Shown piece after piece: positions 19,024 to 28,026 of a stretch of 64,000 bases of DNA. Origin of the DNA: Paraglaciecola sp. (GTDB lineage Bacteria; Pseudomonadota; Gammaproteobacteria; Enterobacterales; Alteromonadaceae); assembly GCA_009993955.1 (NCBI GenBank), contig JAACSL010000016.1:1-64000 (forward strand), written 5' to 3'. A model generated the notes under the pieces. It searched no databases. It was not told the DNA's origin and was given only the letters and a program-made list of their open reading frames with translations. A program made the position numbers and the translations under genes. Position 1 is the first letter of the stretch; every line of letters begins with the position of its first letter.

Positions 19024-20085
19024 CTAATCTCGCCACTGGCCGTCCGCTTGAGGGGTAAACCACGGTTGAGAAAACCAATAGTATCGTCCTTTTTCTTGAA
19101 TACTGGGTGCTGTGCAATTAATGCGCTGACGTCCAGCAACTTGCTGAGGCACAAAGGTCAAGCTAAGGCGCTGACCTGCTAATTGCAAAGGCACCAGCTG
19201 ATCAGAAACAAAACAGTTAACTTGTGACAAATGTATATCATCTTGCTGGACATTGAGGGTAAAGGTAAAAGCTGGTGTCGTCAGTGTTAACTCAGGCTCC
19301 TGTGGAGAGACTGATAATACTGGCATAGTAAGGGAGTTTAGTTTGACTCGCAAAGAATCGATTTTGCTGTAGAAGCCAGCAGCTGGATACCGAGGTAAAG
19401 CACCAAAGTCACTGTAACTGGCTACCGCTCCCGAGATTTGTGCAAAACCTGTATAACCTCGTGCCAACAAAGCTTGTTTCAACGGCAGGTTATATTCTCC
19501 ATAAGGATAGGCAAAGTATTTTAAACTGTAACCCAAGTGCTCGCTGAGGCTGGCTTCTGCTTGCTCAACATCGGCAACAACTCTGTCTAACCATTGTTGT
19601 TGATTTTCATTGGCTTGGCGCGTCAGCATATGATCATGTTGGTTGCCATGGTTAGCAAAGCTTGCACCTTCATTTGCCATTTGCTTGACTTGTGACCAAT
19701 CCATTTGATACCCCACATTACCAATTAGGGGTGGGTTGATAAACACCGTGTAGGGAAAATTATATTCACGCAATAGCGGATGAGCATTTTGAAAGATATT
19801 GTCGTAGCCGTCATCAAAAGTGATGACTACTGTTTTGTCAGGGAGCGCTTGCTTTTGTTTTAGCGATTCAATGACTTTAGTCAAAGGCAAGACAGTGTGA
19901 TGTTTGCTTAAATAGGCCAAGTGCTGCCTGAATACCTCTGGTGTAACCGATGTAACCGCAGGGGTTTGTGTCGATACATGGTGATAAAGTAGGATCACGG
20001 CGTTATCTATTTCTTTGGCGCCAAGTTGACCTTGGGCAAACAAAACACTAACAAACACAGCAAGCCGACAATACAACTGATACAT
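19024..20085 (-). CDS. exported polysaccharide deacetylase (NodB-type, CE4)
   Basis: 353 residues with a signal peptide (cleavage near GQLGA). The NodB domain spans about 75-250: the catalytic-base and metal motif TFDDGYDN, the metal-binding HGNQHDHML (HxxxxH-type), and FAYPYGEYN. The C-terminal 100 residues form a beta-rich segment of unknown role. It should remove N- or O-acetyl groups from a cell-surface or environmental glycan. It is divergent from dinF. Confidence 0.87.
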   Translation of the reverse strand: MYQLYCRLAVFVSVLFAQGQLGAKEIDNAVILLYHHVSTQTPAVTSVTPEVFRQHLAYLSKHHTVLPLTKVIESLKQKQALPDKTVVITFDDGYDNIFQNAHPLLREYNFPYTVFINPPLIGNVGYQMDWSQVKQMANEGASFANHGNQHDHMLTRQANENQQQWLDRVVADVEQAEASLSEHLGYSLKYFAYPYGEYNLPLKQALLARGYTGFAQISGAVASYSDFGALPRYPAAGFYSKIDSLRVKLNSLTMPVLSVSPQEPELTLTTPAFTFTLNVQQDDIHLSQVNCFVSDQLVPLQLAGQRLSLTFVPQQVAGRQRINCTAPSIQEKGRYYWFSQPWFTPQADGQWRD

Positions 20086-20117
20086 TTATTCTTCCGTTCA
20101 TCACAGGCAAAAGGGCG

Positions 20118-21467
20118 ATGCGCAGTCTAGCAAAGTTTTTTCATCCCAGCTTTCATCGACCAATATTTTTTATTGCGGCACCCATGATCCTCAGTAATTT
20201 GACCACACCACTAATGGGCTTGGTGGATACCGCCGTACTTGGACGCTTGGATTCAGTAAGCTACTTGGCAGGCGCGTCGGTTACGGCTTTGTTTGTTACC
20301 CAGCTTTATTGGTTATGTGGTTTTTTACGCATGACCACAACCGGATTAAGCGCCCAAGCCAAAGGCAAACAAAGTCTAGTCTTGGCTTGTCGTTGCCTGT
20401 CTCAAGGCCTGTTGCTCAGCGGATTTTTAGCTTTGCTGATCCTCCTATGCCAAGATCTGCTGTTAAGATTCATACTGCTGCTCGCCAACGCCGAGGTGGC
20501 TGTTGCGCAGGTGATCAGTGACTATTTTGTCATCCGAATTTGGGGTGCACCGGCGGCACTCGCCAATTTAGTATTGATCGGTTGGTTGATTGGTCAGCAA
20601 CAGGCTAAATCTGTGTTGTGGATCCAAATTTGCGGCAATCTCCTCAATGCGTTATTAAGCATCGAGTTGGTTGTCTATTGGCATCTCGATGTGCAAGGTG
20701 TGGCATTGGCGACGGTCGTCGCTGAATATTGCATGTGTGTATTGGGCATGCTGGCAATCAAACACAAAGTTGGGCGCTTAGTGTTTGATCTAGGATGGTT
20801 TTCAGTCTCAACATTACAACAATTTATGACGGTGAACGGCCATACGTTTGTGCGCAACCTTACCCTACAACTGTGTTTGGCCTTCTTAGTTTTTCAAGGT
20901 ATGCGCTTTGGTCTCGATAGCGCGGCAGTCAACGCCATCTTGCTGCAATTCTTCAGCCTGATCGCTTTGGGACTTGATGGCATTGCTTTTAGTGCAGAAG
21001 CGCTCGTGGGGGAACAAGCAGGACGTAAACAACACCATGGTATCGCCGCAGTAACCTTACAGAGTTTGCTGTGGTCATGGGTGTTGGCCTGCATTTACAG
21101 TGTAATATTCGCTGGATTCACCCCTTTTATCGTTGCGGGCCTGACCACCAACCCAAGTATTCAAGGGCTGTCGTTGCACTACGTAACAACGATAGTCTGT
21201 CTGCCGTTGCTTGCGCATTGGTGTTTTTTATTTGATGGCGTATTTGTTGGACTCGGCCGCGCAAAGGCAATGCAAAATTCTATGTTATTCAGTGCCTTAG
21301 TGGTTTATTTTCCTTTGTGGTTGGTATTAAGACCGCTGGAAAACCAAGGGCTATGGATGGCCTTACTGGCTTTCTTATTGGCTCGAGGTTTGAGTTTGGG
21401 AGGCTATTTTATTTATCTTTATCGTCGTCGTTTTTTCTTGCACGATGCGGTTTTATCGCCACAGTAA
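20118..21467 (+). CDS. dinF: MATE family efflux transporter DinF
   Basis: 449 residues with twelve expected helices. The N-terminal PMILSNLTTPLMGLVDTAVLGRL is the classic MatE start and matches the DinF branch. DinF members have been linked to resistance to oxidative stress and bile-type compounds. In E. coli it is the second gene of the SOS-controlled lexA-dinF operon. Here it is about 10.5 kb from lexA, and I see no CTGT-N8-ACAG box in its 5' region. Its 3' end overlaps the convergent small membrane-protein gene by 59 bp. Confidence 0.88.
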   Translation: MRSLAKFFHPSFHRPIFFIAAPMILSNLTTPLMGLVDTAVLGRLDSVSYLAGASVTALFVTQLYWLCGFLRMTTTGLSAQAKGKQSLVLACRCLSQGLLLSGFLALLILLCQDLLLRFILLLANAEVAVAQVISDYFVIRIWGAPAALANLVLIGWLIGQQQAKSVLWIQICGNLLNALLSIELVVYWHLDVQGVALATVVAEYCMCVLGMLAIKHKVGRLVFDLGWFSVSTLQQFMTVNGHTFVRNLTLQLCLAFLVFQGMRFGLDSAAVNAILLQFFSLIALGLDGIAFSAEALVGEQAGRKQHHGIAAVTLQSLLWSWVLACIYSVIFAGFTPFIVAGLTTNPSIQGLSLHYVTTIVCLPLLAHWCFLFDGVFVGLGRAKAMQNSMLFSALVVYFPLWLVLRPLENQGLWMALLAFLLARGLSLGGYFIYLYRRRFFLHDAVLSPQ

Positions 21468-21672
21468 GACGGAATAACAGCATCCCCAGATAGCCTTTTG
21501 CGGCGACAACAATACCTACGGTTAGGCACAATAAACCTGGCAATTGAAACCAAATCCAATAATGACTGCCCAGTATGATCAACAAGGCACCAGCAGCAAA
21601 AATGACTAGGCCGAGTTTAAACTCGGCCCAGCGTTGCTGTGGATTATTAATTTGTCTGCGTAACCAGTTCAT
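21409..21672 (-). CDS. small two-helix membrane protein of unknown function
   Basis: 87 residues. A basic N-terminus (MNWLRRQINNPQQRW) precedes two hydrophobic helices (about 18-36 and 42-62) and a charged tail ending in KNDDDKDK. I do not recognise a named family. It lies 18 bp downstream of nfuA in the same direction and could be co-transcribed with it. Its 3' end overlaps dinF on the other strand, where the coding sense of both frames is maintained. The hydropathy pattern and placement make it likely to be real. Confidence 0.7.
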   Translation of the reverse strand: MNWLRRQINNPQQRWAEFKLGLVIFAAGALLIILGSHYWIWFQLPGLLCLTVGIVVAAKGYLGMLLFRLTVAIKPHRARKNDDDKDK

Positions 21673-21690
21673 GGTCAGAAAGTGGAATAA

Positions 21691-22269
21691 CTAGTAATAA
21701 GAATGCTCACCCGCTTGGTGTTCAGTTGCATCTTTCACGCCGTTTAATTCGCCGCTGAACTTGGCTAACATCTGTTTTTCAATACCATCTTTGAGGGTAA
21801 CGTCAACCATCGAACAGCCATTACAGCCGCCGCCAAATTGTAAAACGGCGATTTTGTCTTTGGTGATTTCTACCAATGAGACTTTACCGCCATGGCTTGC
21901 GAGTTGCGGGTTGATTTCCGCTTCAATCATGTAGCCAATACGCTCGGCTAGGGGGGCGTCGTCTTCCACTTTACGTGCTTTTGCGTTAGGCGCTTTGAGT
22001 GTCAGCTGTGAACCCATTTGGTCAGTGGTAAAGTCAATTTCCGCATCGTGTAAAAACGGTGCACTTTCTAAATCGACTACCGCATCAAAACCCTTAAACT
22101 CAAGGATAGTATCGCTGGCTTCAACAGCATCGGGTGGGCAGTATGATACACCGCACTCAGCACTGGGTGTGCCTGGGTTCACGACGAACACCCGAATGTT
22201 GGTACCTTCTTCCTGTTTTTCGAGCAACTTACAAAAATGCGCTTGAGCAGCATCTGAAATAGCAATCAT
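21691..22269 (-). CDS. nfuA: Fe-S biogenesis protein NfuA
   Basis: 192 residues (E. coli NfuA has 191). An N-terminal degenerate A-type domain (1-100) is followed by a NifU-type domain with the cluster-binding CNGC in [15 protein letters not shown] near residue 150. It binds a [4Fe-4S] cluster and passes it to client enzymes, especially under oxidative stress or iron limitation. An IscR-type palindrome lies 44 bp upstream of the start. The neighbouring comF and bioH match the E. coli gntX-bioH-nfuA neighbourhood. Confidence 0.97.
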   Translation of the reverse strand: MIAISDAAQAHFCKLLEKQEEGTNIRVFVVNPGTPSAECGVSYCPPDAVEASDTILEFKGFDAVVDLESAPFLHDAEIDFTTDQMGSQLTLKAPNAKARKVEDDAPLAERIGYMIEAEINPQLASHGGKVSLVEITKDKIAVLQFGGGCNGCSMVDVTLKDGIEKQMLAKFSGELNGVKDATEHQAGEHSYY

Positions 22270-22312
22270 ATCTCACCTACATTACAACGTTTATGTGCGG
22301 ATTATAGCAAAT

Positions 22313-22339
22313 ATTACTTGAGTAAAACACTCAAGTAAT
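22313..22339 (-). promoter_or_regulatory. candidate IscR (type 1) operator upstream of nfuA
   Basis: A perfect inverted repeat, ATTACTTGAGT / ACTCAAGTAAT with a five-base AAAAC centre. Compared by eye with the published IscR type 1 consensus (ATASYYGACTRWWWYAGTCRRSTAT), the central 25 bases agree at 21 positions; the differences are the outer bases and a symmetrical C/G exchange in each GACT/AGTC half. nfuA is a known IscR target in E. coli. The site lies 44-70 bp upstream of nfuA, and 86-112 bp upstream of the divergent M14 gene. Confidence 0.65.
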
Positions 22340-22424
22340 GGCATTTTCTTAGTATAATTTTGGCTAATTCATGCCAGTCGTTTAGTATTCACTCTCGTTG
22401 TTAGATTGAGATTGGAAAGAGACT

Positions 22425-24983
22425 ATGCCGCGTATTTTTGCTTTTGGACTGTTGGGTCTGCTGTGCTGTGCTCAGCTCGTTTTTGCCAAAGCTGATAGAG
22501 AATTTTTACCCCAAGGCACGCAATACAACAGTCAAATTACCTCGCCTAGCCAAGCCTTAAGCGCCGAAGTGGGGGAATGGCATGTGCGACACGACCAACT
22601 GGTTGACTATATGCGAACCCTAGCTGCCCAATCTGAACGCGTGAGCTTGATTGAAACCGGTCGCACCCACGAAAATCGTCCCCTGCTGCTGTTAGCGATC
22701 ACTTCCCCCGCCAATCAGCAAAATTTAACGCAAATTCAACAACGTCATCTTAGTCAGTTGGGTAATAAACCAGCGGCAAACGACCCGTTAATCATATGGA
22801 TGGGTTACAGCGTGCACGGTGATGAGTCGTCTGGCAGCAATGCTGCTCTGTTGGTGGCGTACTACTTAGCCGCTGGCCAAAATGACCAAATTGATCAGTT
22901 ACTTGAAAACAACGTGGTGTTGCTAGACCCAAGTATCAACCCCGATGGTTTAGCGCGCTTTGCACAGTGGGCAAACATGCATAAAGGTAAAGTGGCAGTC
23001 TCTGACCCGAATAATCGCGAGCATCAACAAGCATGGCCAAGCGCACGTACTAACCACTATTGGTTTGATTTAAACCGTGATTGGTTGCTGTTAACTCATC
23101 CCGAATCCAGAGCGCGAGTGAAACAATTTCAGCAATGGCGTCCTCATGTGCTCACGGACTTCCATGAAATGGGTTCAAACAGTACCTTTTTCTTCCAGCC
23201 AGGGGTGCCCGCTCGGAAAAATCCTTGGACCCCCTTACGCAATGTTGAGCTTACTGCTGAGCTCGCAAAATTTCATGCTGCGGCGTTGGATGACAATAAG
23301 CAGTTGTATTTCAGTGAAGAAGGTTACGATGATTTCTATTTTGGCAAGGGTTCTACTTACCCTGATGCCCATGGCAGTATTGGTATCTTATTTGAGCAGG
23401 CGAGTAGTCGTGGTCATGTGATGGCTACACGTTATGGCGACCTAAGTTTTAGCCAAACCATCCAAAACCAAGTAACCACCTCTTTGTCGACCTTTGCCGG
23501 AGCCCTGGCTAAAAAACAGGACATCTTGCAGTATCAACATGAATTTAAGCAGCAGACGGCACAGTTGATTGCTAAAGATGAGGTGCTTGGTTACGTTATT
23601 CAAGAAAAACTCGACCACACAAAATTTCAGCGGTTTTTAGCAATACTGCAAGCCCATCAAATTCGCTACCAAAAATTAAGTAAAGATCTCACGGTTGAAG
23701 ACCAGCGCTTCGATGCTGCAAGCAGTGTGTTTGTGCCGCTTGATCAGCCACAATATCGACTCATCCGCTCTATATTTTCAACTCGTCAAAGTTTTGATGA
23801 CAATACATTTTACGATGTATCCAATTGGAACTTGGCCCTGTCGTTTAATTTATCCTATCGCGCTGTCATGAAAAAAGTATGGGGTAAGGTAGCCGTAGAT
23901 ACACAAGATTTTTCTGCTAAACAGGCCCTCAAACTTGATTTACTCGACCAAGCCTACGCTTACGCATTTTCATGGGACGACAGCAGCGCGGCGACCTTGT
24001 TGAGCCGCTTACTGCAAGCCAAGGTCAAAGTACAAATCGCGGGTGAAACACTGGTTATTGAAACGCCCCAAGGCGGTATCAGTTTGCCCGCCGGCAGTGT
24101 CATTGTTCCATCCGCACTACAACAACCAGCGCAATTGAAGGATATCTTGCTGCGTCAGAGTGTCGATCTTCCGCTGACGCTCTGGTCGATTAACACGGGT
24201 CTGACTAAACAGGGCATTGATATTGGCAGCCGAGGGATGCAGGTTATCAGCATGCCAAAGGTATTATTGGTGGGGGGCAACGGCACGTCGCAATACGAGG
24301 TCGGTGAGGCATGGCACCATCTGGATCAACAATTAGAAATACCCGTTACGATAGTTGATTTGTCCCGCTTAGATACCTTAAAACTTGAGACATACAGCCA
24401 CATGATATGGGTGGATGGCAATTATAAAAACGTATCAGCGCAGACCAAAGAAAAGCTTGAAGTATGGCTGAAAAAAGGTGGTGTATTAATCGGCCAACAA
24501 AGGGCCATCAAATGGTTTGCCGACAATACGTGGTTAAAGGCACAGTTCAAATCAGCCAGCGATATCAGCGCTAGTTTTGAGATCAAAAGGTTGCAATATG
24601 CCGACAAAGAGAGTTTTGAGGCGCGGCAACAAATTGCGGGTGCTGTATTTGCTACCCAACTTGACTTAACTCATCCTCTCGCCTTTGGCTTTCAACGTGC
24701 TGAACTCCCGTTGTTTCGAAACAACAGTCAAATTATGCTCAGCCCTGAGCAACCTTTTGTTACTGTGGCTAAGTATAGCGCCAGCCCTTTGATGGCGGGG
24801 TATACGGCAAATGAATTACAAAGTTTGATTGCAAAAAGTGCCGCCATCGTAGCGCACAATGTTGGCGAGGGTAAAGTCATTGCCCTCAATACTAATGTCA
24901 ACTTCAGGGGGGTGTGGCAAGGAAGTAGTCGATTATTTGATAACGCAATATTTATGGCAGATTTTATCGACGCGTCAATGTAA
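22425..24983 (+). CDS. exported M14-family zinc carboxypeptidase with C-terminal GATase-like domain
   Basis: 852 residues with a signal peptide (to about residue 22). The M14 catalytic domain (about 40-370) shows the zinc motif HGDESSGSNA (HxxE), the second zinc His in LTDFHEMGSN, and a catalytic Glu in GILFEQASSRG. The later half, starting around PKVLLVGGNG (about 615), resembles the class I glutamine-amidotransferase-like domain that follows M14 domains in this exported group. It should trim peptides in the periplasm or outside the cell. Its last 20 bp overlap the convergent comF gene. Confidence 0.9.
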   Translation: MPRIFAFGLLGLLCCAQLVFAKADREFLPQGTQYNSQITSPSQALSAEVGEWHVRHDQLVDYMRTLAAQSERVSLIETGRTHENRPLLLLAITSPANQQNLTQIQQRHLSQLGNKPAANDPLIIWMGYSVHGDESSGSNAALLVAYYLAAGQNDQIDQLLENNVVLLDPSINPDGLARFAQWANMHKGKVAVSDPNNREHQQAWPSARTNHYWFDLNRDWLLLTHPESRARVKQFQQWRPHVLTDFHEMGSNSTFFFQPGVPARKNPWTPLRNVELTAELAKFHAAALDDNKQLYFSEEGYDDFYFGKGSTYPDAHGSIGILFEQASSRGHVMATRYGDLSFSQTIQNQVTTSLSTFAGALAKKQDILQYQHEFKQQTAQLIAKDEVLGYVIQEKLDHTKFQRFLAILQAHQIRYQKLSKDLTVEDQRFDAASSVFVPLDQPQYRLIRSIFSTRQSFDDNTFYDVSNWNLALSFNLSYRAVMKKVWGKVAVDTQDFSAKQALKLDLLDQAYAYAFSWDDSSAATLLSRLLQAKVKVQIAGETLVIETPQGGISLPAGSVIVPSALQQPAQLKDILLRQSVDLPLTLWSINTGLTKQGIDIGSRGMQVISMPKVLLVGGNGTSQYEVGEAWHHLDQQLEIPVTIVDLSRLDTLKLETYSHMIWVDGNYKNVSAQTKEKLEVWLKKGGVLIGQQRAIKWFADNTWLKAQFKSASDISASFEIKRLQYADKESFEARQQIAGAVFATQLDLTHPLAFGFQRAELPLFRNNSQIMLSPEQPFVTVAKYSASPLMAGYTANELQSLIAKSAAIVAHNVGEGKVIALNTNVNFRGVWQGSSRLFDNAIFMADFIDASM

Positions 24984-25638
24984 GGCATATGCTCCAAACC
25001 TGTATCTGCAAATGTGGGAATGCTGATGCTAAGCAGGTGTAAGCAGAATTTGCTGTCGCTCCCGTGGTAATGACGTCGTCAAACAGGGCGATATGCTGTA
25101 AAACATCCAAGGAGCGTGATGCGGTTTTGGACAGCGCAAAGGCATGTTTAACATTAGCCCTGCGTTTGGCGGCACTGAGGCCGCTCTGTGCGAGTGTTGC
25201 TTTAGATTTAATCAGGGTATCCGTCAGCAGAGGAATGCCCATGAGTGATTGCAGGTGTTTGCCAAGTATGATGCTCTGGTTGTATTTACGCTCGAGAAAT
25301 CGATTGTTATGTAATGGCATAGGCACGATGGCCTGTGGCCTGTTGAAGTCTGCTCCTAAGGCATGGCTAACAAAAAGTTCAGCCAGGGCTTTGGCATGGG
25401 GCAAACGGCCTTGAAATTTAAGTCCAGTGAGTAATTGATTCAGCGGCCAGCGATAATCAGCAAGGGCATAAATTTGATCAAAGTTAACTTGACCCAGGCC
25501 TCGTTTGATTTCAGGCCATAATAATAAATTGATGGGCTTTTGTTGTTGCTGAAAAAGCGGTATATCCACTTGGCAATAGCGACAAATAAGCGTTTCACTG
25601 AGTTGTCGACAAATTAAGCAATTCTGTATCGCAAACAA
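24964..25638 (-). CDS. comF: ComF family phosphoribosyltransferase-like protein
   Basis: 224 residues. An N-terminal zinc-finger-like region (CLICRQLSETLICRYC, two CxxC pairs) precedes a phosphoribosyltransferase domain with the PRPP-binding loop VALFDDVITTGATANS near residue 185. Relatives are competence protein ComFC and E. coli GntX, which supports DNA use as a carbon source. It is divergent from bioH, the same arrangement as in E. coli, and the 86-bp spacer carries a tandem duplication. Confidence 0.92.
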   Translation of the reverse strand: MFAIQNCLICRQLSETLICRYCQVDIPLFQQQQKPINLLLWPEIKRGLGQVNFDQIYALADYRWPLNQLLTGLKFQGRLPHAKALAELFVSHALGADFNRPQAIVPMPLHNNRFLERKYNQSIILGKHLQSLMGIPLLTDTLIKSKATLAQSGLSAAKRRANVKHAFALSKTASRSLDVLQHIALFDDVITTGATANSAYTCLASAFPHLQIQVWSICLTLTRR

Positions 25639-25666
25639 AATCTGCCTTCCCTTTTTTCAGTATCCC

Positions 25667-25724
25667 TTAGTACTAAGCATAGAAGAAAATCAAAATTAGT
25701 ACTAAGCATAGAAGAAAATCAAAA
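25667..25724. repeat. exact 29-bp tandem duplication in the comF-bioH spacer
   Basis: Two identical 29-bp units, 25667-25695 and 25696-25724, each starting TTAGTACTAAGC and ending AAATCAAAA. They fill two thirds of the gap between comF and bioH and end at the base before the bioH TTG start. Each unit contains the purine stretch AGAAGAAAA that could serve as ribosome-binding site, and a TTAGTACTAA palindrome. Confidence 0.95.
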
Positions 25725-26570
25725 TTGGACTTAATTACCAACACGTTTGACACCCAGTTGCCCCATGACAGGCTTGTTGAACAACAAGCAGAAAATCCAC
25801 CACTTGTGCTACTGCATGGTTGGGGGCTAAACAGTGGTGTATGGCAAGCCACTATTAACTATTTTCAAAACACGCGTCAGGTTATCACCATTGATTTACC
25901 AGGTTATGGGGTAAACCGAGAGGTTTTACCGCAGCCATATGATCTGTTAACCATGGCGCAGCAGGTATTAGCTGTCCTTCCACAGCAGTCGATTGTTTTA
26001 GGTTGGTCATTGGGTGGGCTAGTCGCTCAGCAAATAGCGCAGCTTGCACCAACACGTATTCGCGCCTTAATTTTACTCGCTACTAACGCAAAATTTTGTG
26101 CAAGTGATGATTGGCCGGGTATAAAGGCGGATGTATTAAGTGCTTTCCAAGGGCAACTTGCCAGCAATATTAATGCGACTTTAAGTCGCTTCTTAGCCAT
26201 TCAAGCTATGGGCAGTGAAACGGCCAAACAAGATATTAAAGCCATCAAAGAGCAAATAGATCAGTATCCCCAGCCTCATCCAATCGCCCTAACAGCCGGT
26301 TTACAAATTTTATTGAAAAGCGATCTGCGACAATCATTTTCTGAGTTAACTATGCCTGTTCATGTGCTGTTGGGTCGTTTAGATAGTTTGGTACCAGTGG
26401 CCGTCAAACATCAATTGATCAACTTACGTGCTTCTCTTGATGTTGAGGTATTCCAGCATTCATCGCACGCACCATTTATTTCAGAGTTCGTGGCATTTAC
26501 CAGTATTTTGCAAAAGATCCTGATTCAACACTCTTGCCATCGATCTTTAACAGGCTTACCAAACGGATAG
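25725..26570 (+). CDS. bioH: pimeloyl-[ACP] methyl ester carboxylesterase BioH
   Basis: 281 residues, an alpha/beta hydrolase. It cleaves the methyl ester of pimeloyl-ACP to end the BioC-FabI detour of biotin synthesis. Matching signatures are LLHGWGLNSGVW (oxyanion region), nucleophile GWSLGGLVAQQ, the Asp in LLGRLDSLVP and the His in HSSHAPFISE. The N-terminus is about a dozen residues longer than in E. coli if TTG 25725 is used; a TTG at 25758 would give a shorter product. No other bio genes are nearby, as in E. coli. Confidence 0.92.
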   Translation: MDLITNTFDTQLPHDRLVEQQAENPPLVLLHGWGLNSGVWQATINYFQNTRQVITIDLPGYGVNREVLPQPYDLLTMAQQVLAVLPQQSIVLGWSLGGLVAQQIAQLAPTRIRALILLATNAKFCASDDWPGIKADVLSAFQGQLASNINATLSRFLAIQAMGSETAKQDIKAIKEQIDQYPQPHPIALTAGLQILLKSDLRQSFSELTMPVHVLLGRLDSLVPVAVKHQLINLRASLDVEVFQHSSHAPFISEFVAFTSILQKILIQHSCHRSLTGLPNG

Positions 26571-26628
26571 CCTTTCAAATTTTGCAAAAATGGTTAATAA
26601 TTAGGCATCTAGGCTGGGGGGCCAAAAG

Positions 26629-26958
26629 ATGTCATTTGCAGTACAAAATTCTATTAACTCTGCCATCGTCAGCGGGCAGCTCGGCCTGAAGCGAGCCAGT
26701 GATGGTATCAGTCAAAGTGCCGCGAATCTTGCGTCGTTATCGAGTGTTCAACAGAACAGCGCTGACCCACAAAGCACTCTCGCTAATGCTGCTCTTACTC
26801 AACTCGGTGCGATCAAGCAGACCTTACCACCCAGTGCAGGTGGCATTACCTCTGACCTTGTCAGCCTGACTGTCAATAGTATTAACGCCCAAGCGGCGGC
26901 AAAAGTCGTCGGTACTGCCAATGATACCATTGGTACTCTACTTGACGTCCTTGCCTGA
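26629..26958 (+). CDS. small protein resembling a flagellar rod/hook protein C-terminus
   Basis: 109 residues with no signal peptide. The last third, SDLVSLTVNSINAQAAAKVV followed by GTANDTIGTLLDVLA, follows the pattern of FlgC/FlgG/FlgE C-terminal helices (E-x-V-x-M-I-x-A-Q-x-x-Y-x-A-x-x-K, then LLDI). The N-terminal NSINSAIVSGQLGLKRASDG is also compatible with an assembly helix. The central domain of rod proteins is missing and so is the usual aromatic residue. No flagellar genes are nearby. It lies 17 bp before an HExxH protein and probably shares its transcript. The similarity is my reading only. Confidence 0.65.
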   Translation: MSFAVQNSINSAIVSGQLGLKRASDGISQSAANLASLSSVQQNSADPQSTLANAALTQLGAIKQTLPPSAGGITSDLVSLTVNSINAQAAAKVVGTANDTIGTLLDVLA

Positions 26959-26975
26959 GTTTTGGTGAATAGCCG

Positions 26976-27965
26976 ATGAATATTCTTCCGCCCATTCCTA
27001 CCACCATCACCTTTAATAATGGGGTGGTGAATAACGAAGCGGTGCGTCGCGACAATACCTTGCGTGAAACCGTTCCGCCTTTGGCGTCCAACGAAAAAAG
27101 TGGGGCTGAAAAAGGCCTAGGTTCCGAATTTGATCGTGCTAAAGCACCGGGTTTACCCCCTCAACCTGTTACCTATGAACGTCCGCAGCCGACTCAAGCG
27201 CAATTTATCGATGGTAAACCTAATCAGTCAAAAGATAATGGAAAAGACCAAAGTGCTGGTAGAGATGATGCCGAAGGACGCCAACAGCAACAAGCTGAAG
27301 ATAAAAATCTACAGAATTTAAAACAGCGTGATCTTGAAGTCAGAGCTCATGAGCAAGCCCATGCAGCGATAGGTGGGCAATACGCCGCCGCACCGCAATA
27401 CCAATTTAAATCCGGTTCAGATGGCCGTCAGTATGCCGTCGACGGTGAAGTGTCTATTGATATTGCCAGTGCCGCTACGCCAGAGCAGACAATTCGTAAA
27501 ATGCAGCAAGTGAAGGCTGCAGCATTAGCCCCTGCGCAGCCGTCGGCTCAAGACTTGCGGGTTGCCAGTGAAGCATCACAAAAAGCTATTGACGCACGAG
27601 CAGAGATTGCCAAAGCAAGAACTCAAGAAGCAAAAGATGCGTTTGAAAAAGCCTTAATCGATAAGACTGGACAAAACGCTTCATCACCTGCAAAAAATCC
27701 TGCCACAGTTGGTGCAGAAGTCCCGCCTTTAGATGAAATTGTGCAGGGCTTAGATTTGAGTCCGCCAACCCGGTCGTTGCAGCAGCAAAGTTTGCTCGAT
27801 GCCAGTGAGGAAACAAAAAACGAGTTGCAAGCATTGGACCTAGCGGCAGTGGCAGAGTTTAAAGCTAATAGAGACCCCATCATTGTTCGAAGACTTTCTG
27901 TCATCGAAAGTTTTTATCAGCAAGTGAGTGCACCACGTTCTGAAGGTTTACGCCAAAGTGCATAG
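26976..27965 (+). CDS. SprA-related putative metalloprotease (PF12118 type)
   Basis: 329 residues. A disordered Pro/Gln/Lys-rich N-terminal half (to about 115) leads to the conserved block DLEVRAHEQAHAAIGGQYA, followed by the YQFKSGSDGRQYAVDGEVSI and IRKMQQVKAAALAPAQPSAQD patterns that define SprA-related proteins. HEQAH is an HExxH sequence, so zinc proteolysis is possible. There is no signal peptide or membrane helix. It follows the flagellar-rod-like gene by 17 bp. Activity and substrate are unknown. A strong terminator follows. Confidence 0.8.
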   Translation: MNILPPIPTTITFNNGVVNNEAVRRDNTLRETVPPLASNEKSGAEKGLGSEFDRAKAPGLPPQPVTYERPQPTQAQFIDGKPNQSKDNGKDQSAGRDDAEGRQQQQAEDKNLQNLKQRDLEVRAHEQAHAAIGGQYAAAPQYQFKSGSDGRQYAVDGEVSIDIASAATPEQTIRKMQQVKAAALAPAQPSAQDLRVASEASQKAIDARAEIAKARTQEAKDAFEKALIDKTGQNASSPAKNPATVGAEVPPLDEIVQGLDLSPPTRSLQQQSLLDASEETKNELQALDLAAVAEFKANRDPIIVRRLSVIESFYQQVSAPRSEGLRQSA

Positions 27966-27978
27966 ATTCAGCTAAACG

Positions 27979-28005
27979 AAAACGCCCGCTAATGCGGGCG
28001 TTTTT
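27979..28005. terminator. bidirectional intrinsic terminator
   Basis: ACGCCCGC, a TAAT loop and GCGGGCGT form a GC-rich stem flanked by A's on the left and TTTTT on the right. It lies between the convergent ends of the SprA-related gene and tex, serving both. Confidence 0.9.
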
Positions 28006-28026
28006 ATATGCAGTGTAGTACCCAAT

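Noticed and set aside
20050-20117. Possible SOS box upstream of dinF
   Set aside because: I looked for CTGT-N8-ACAG; only a partial CTGATAC and an unrelated CACAG are present at wrong spacing.
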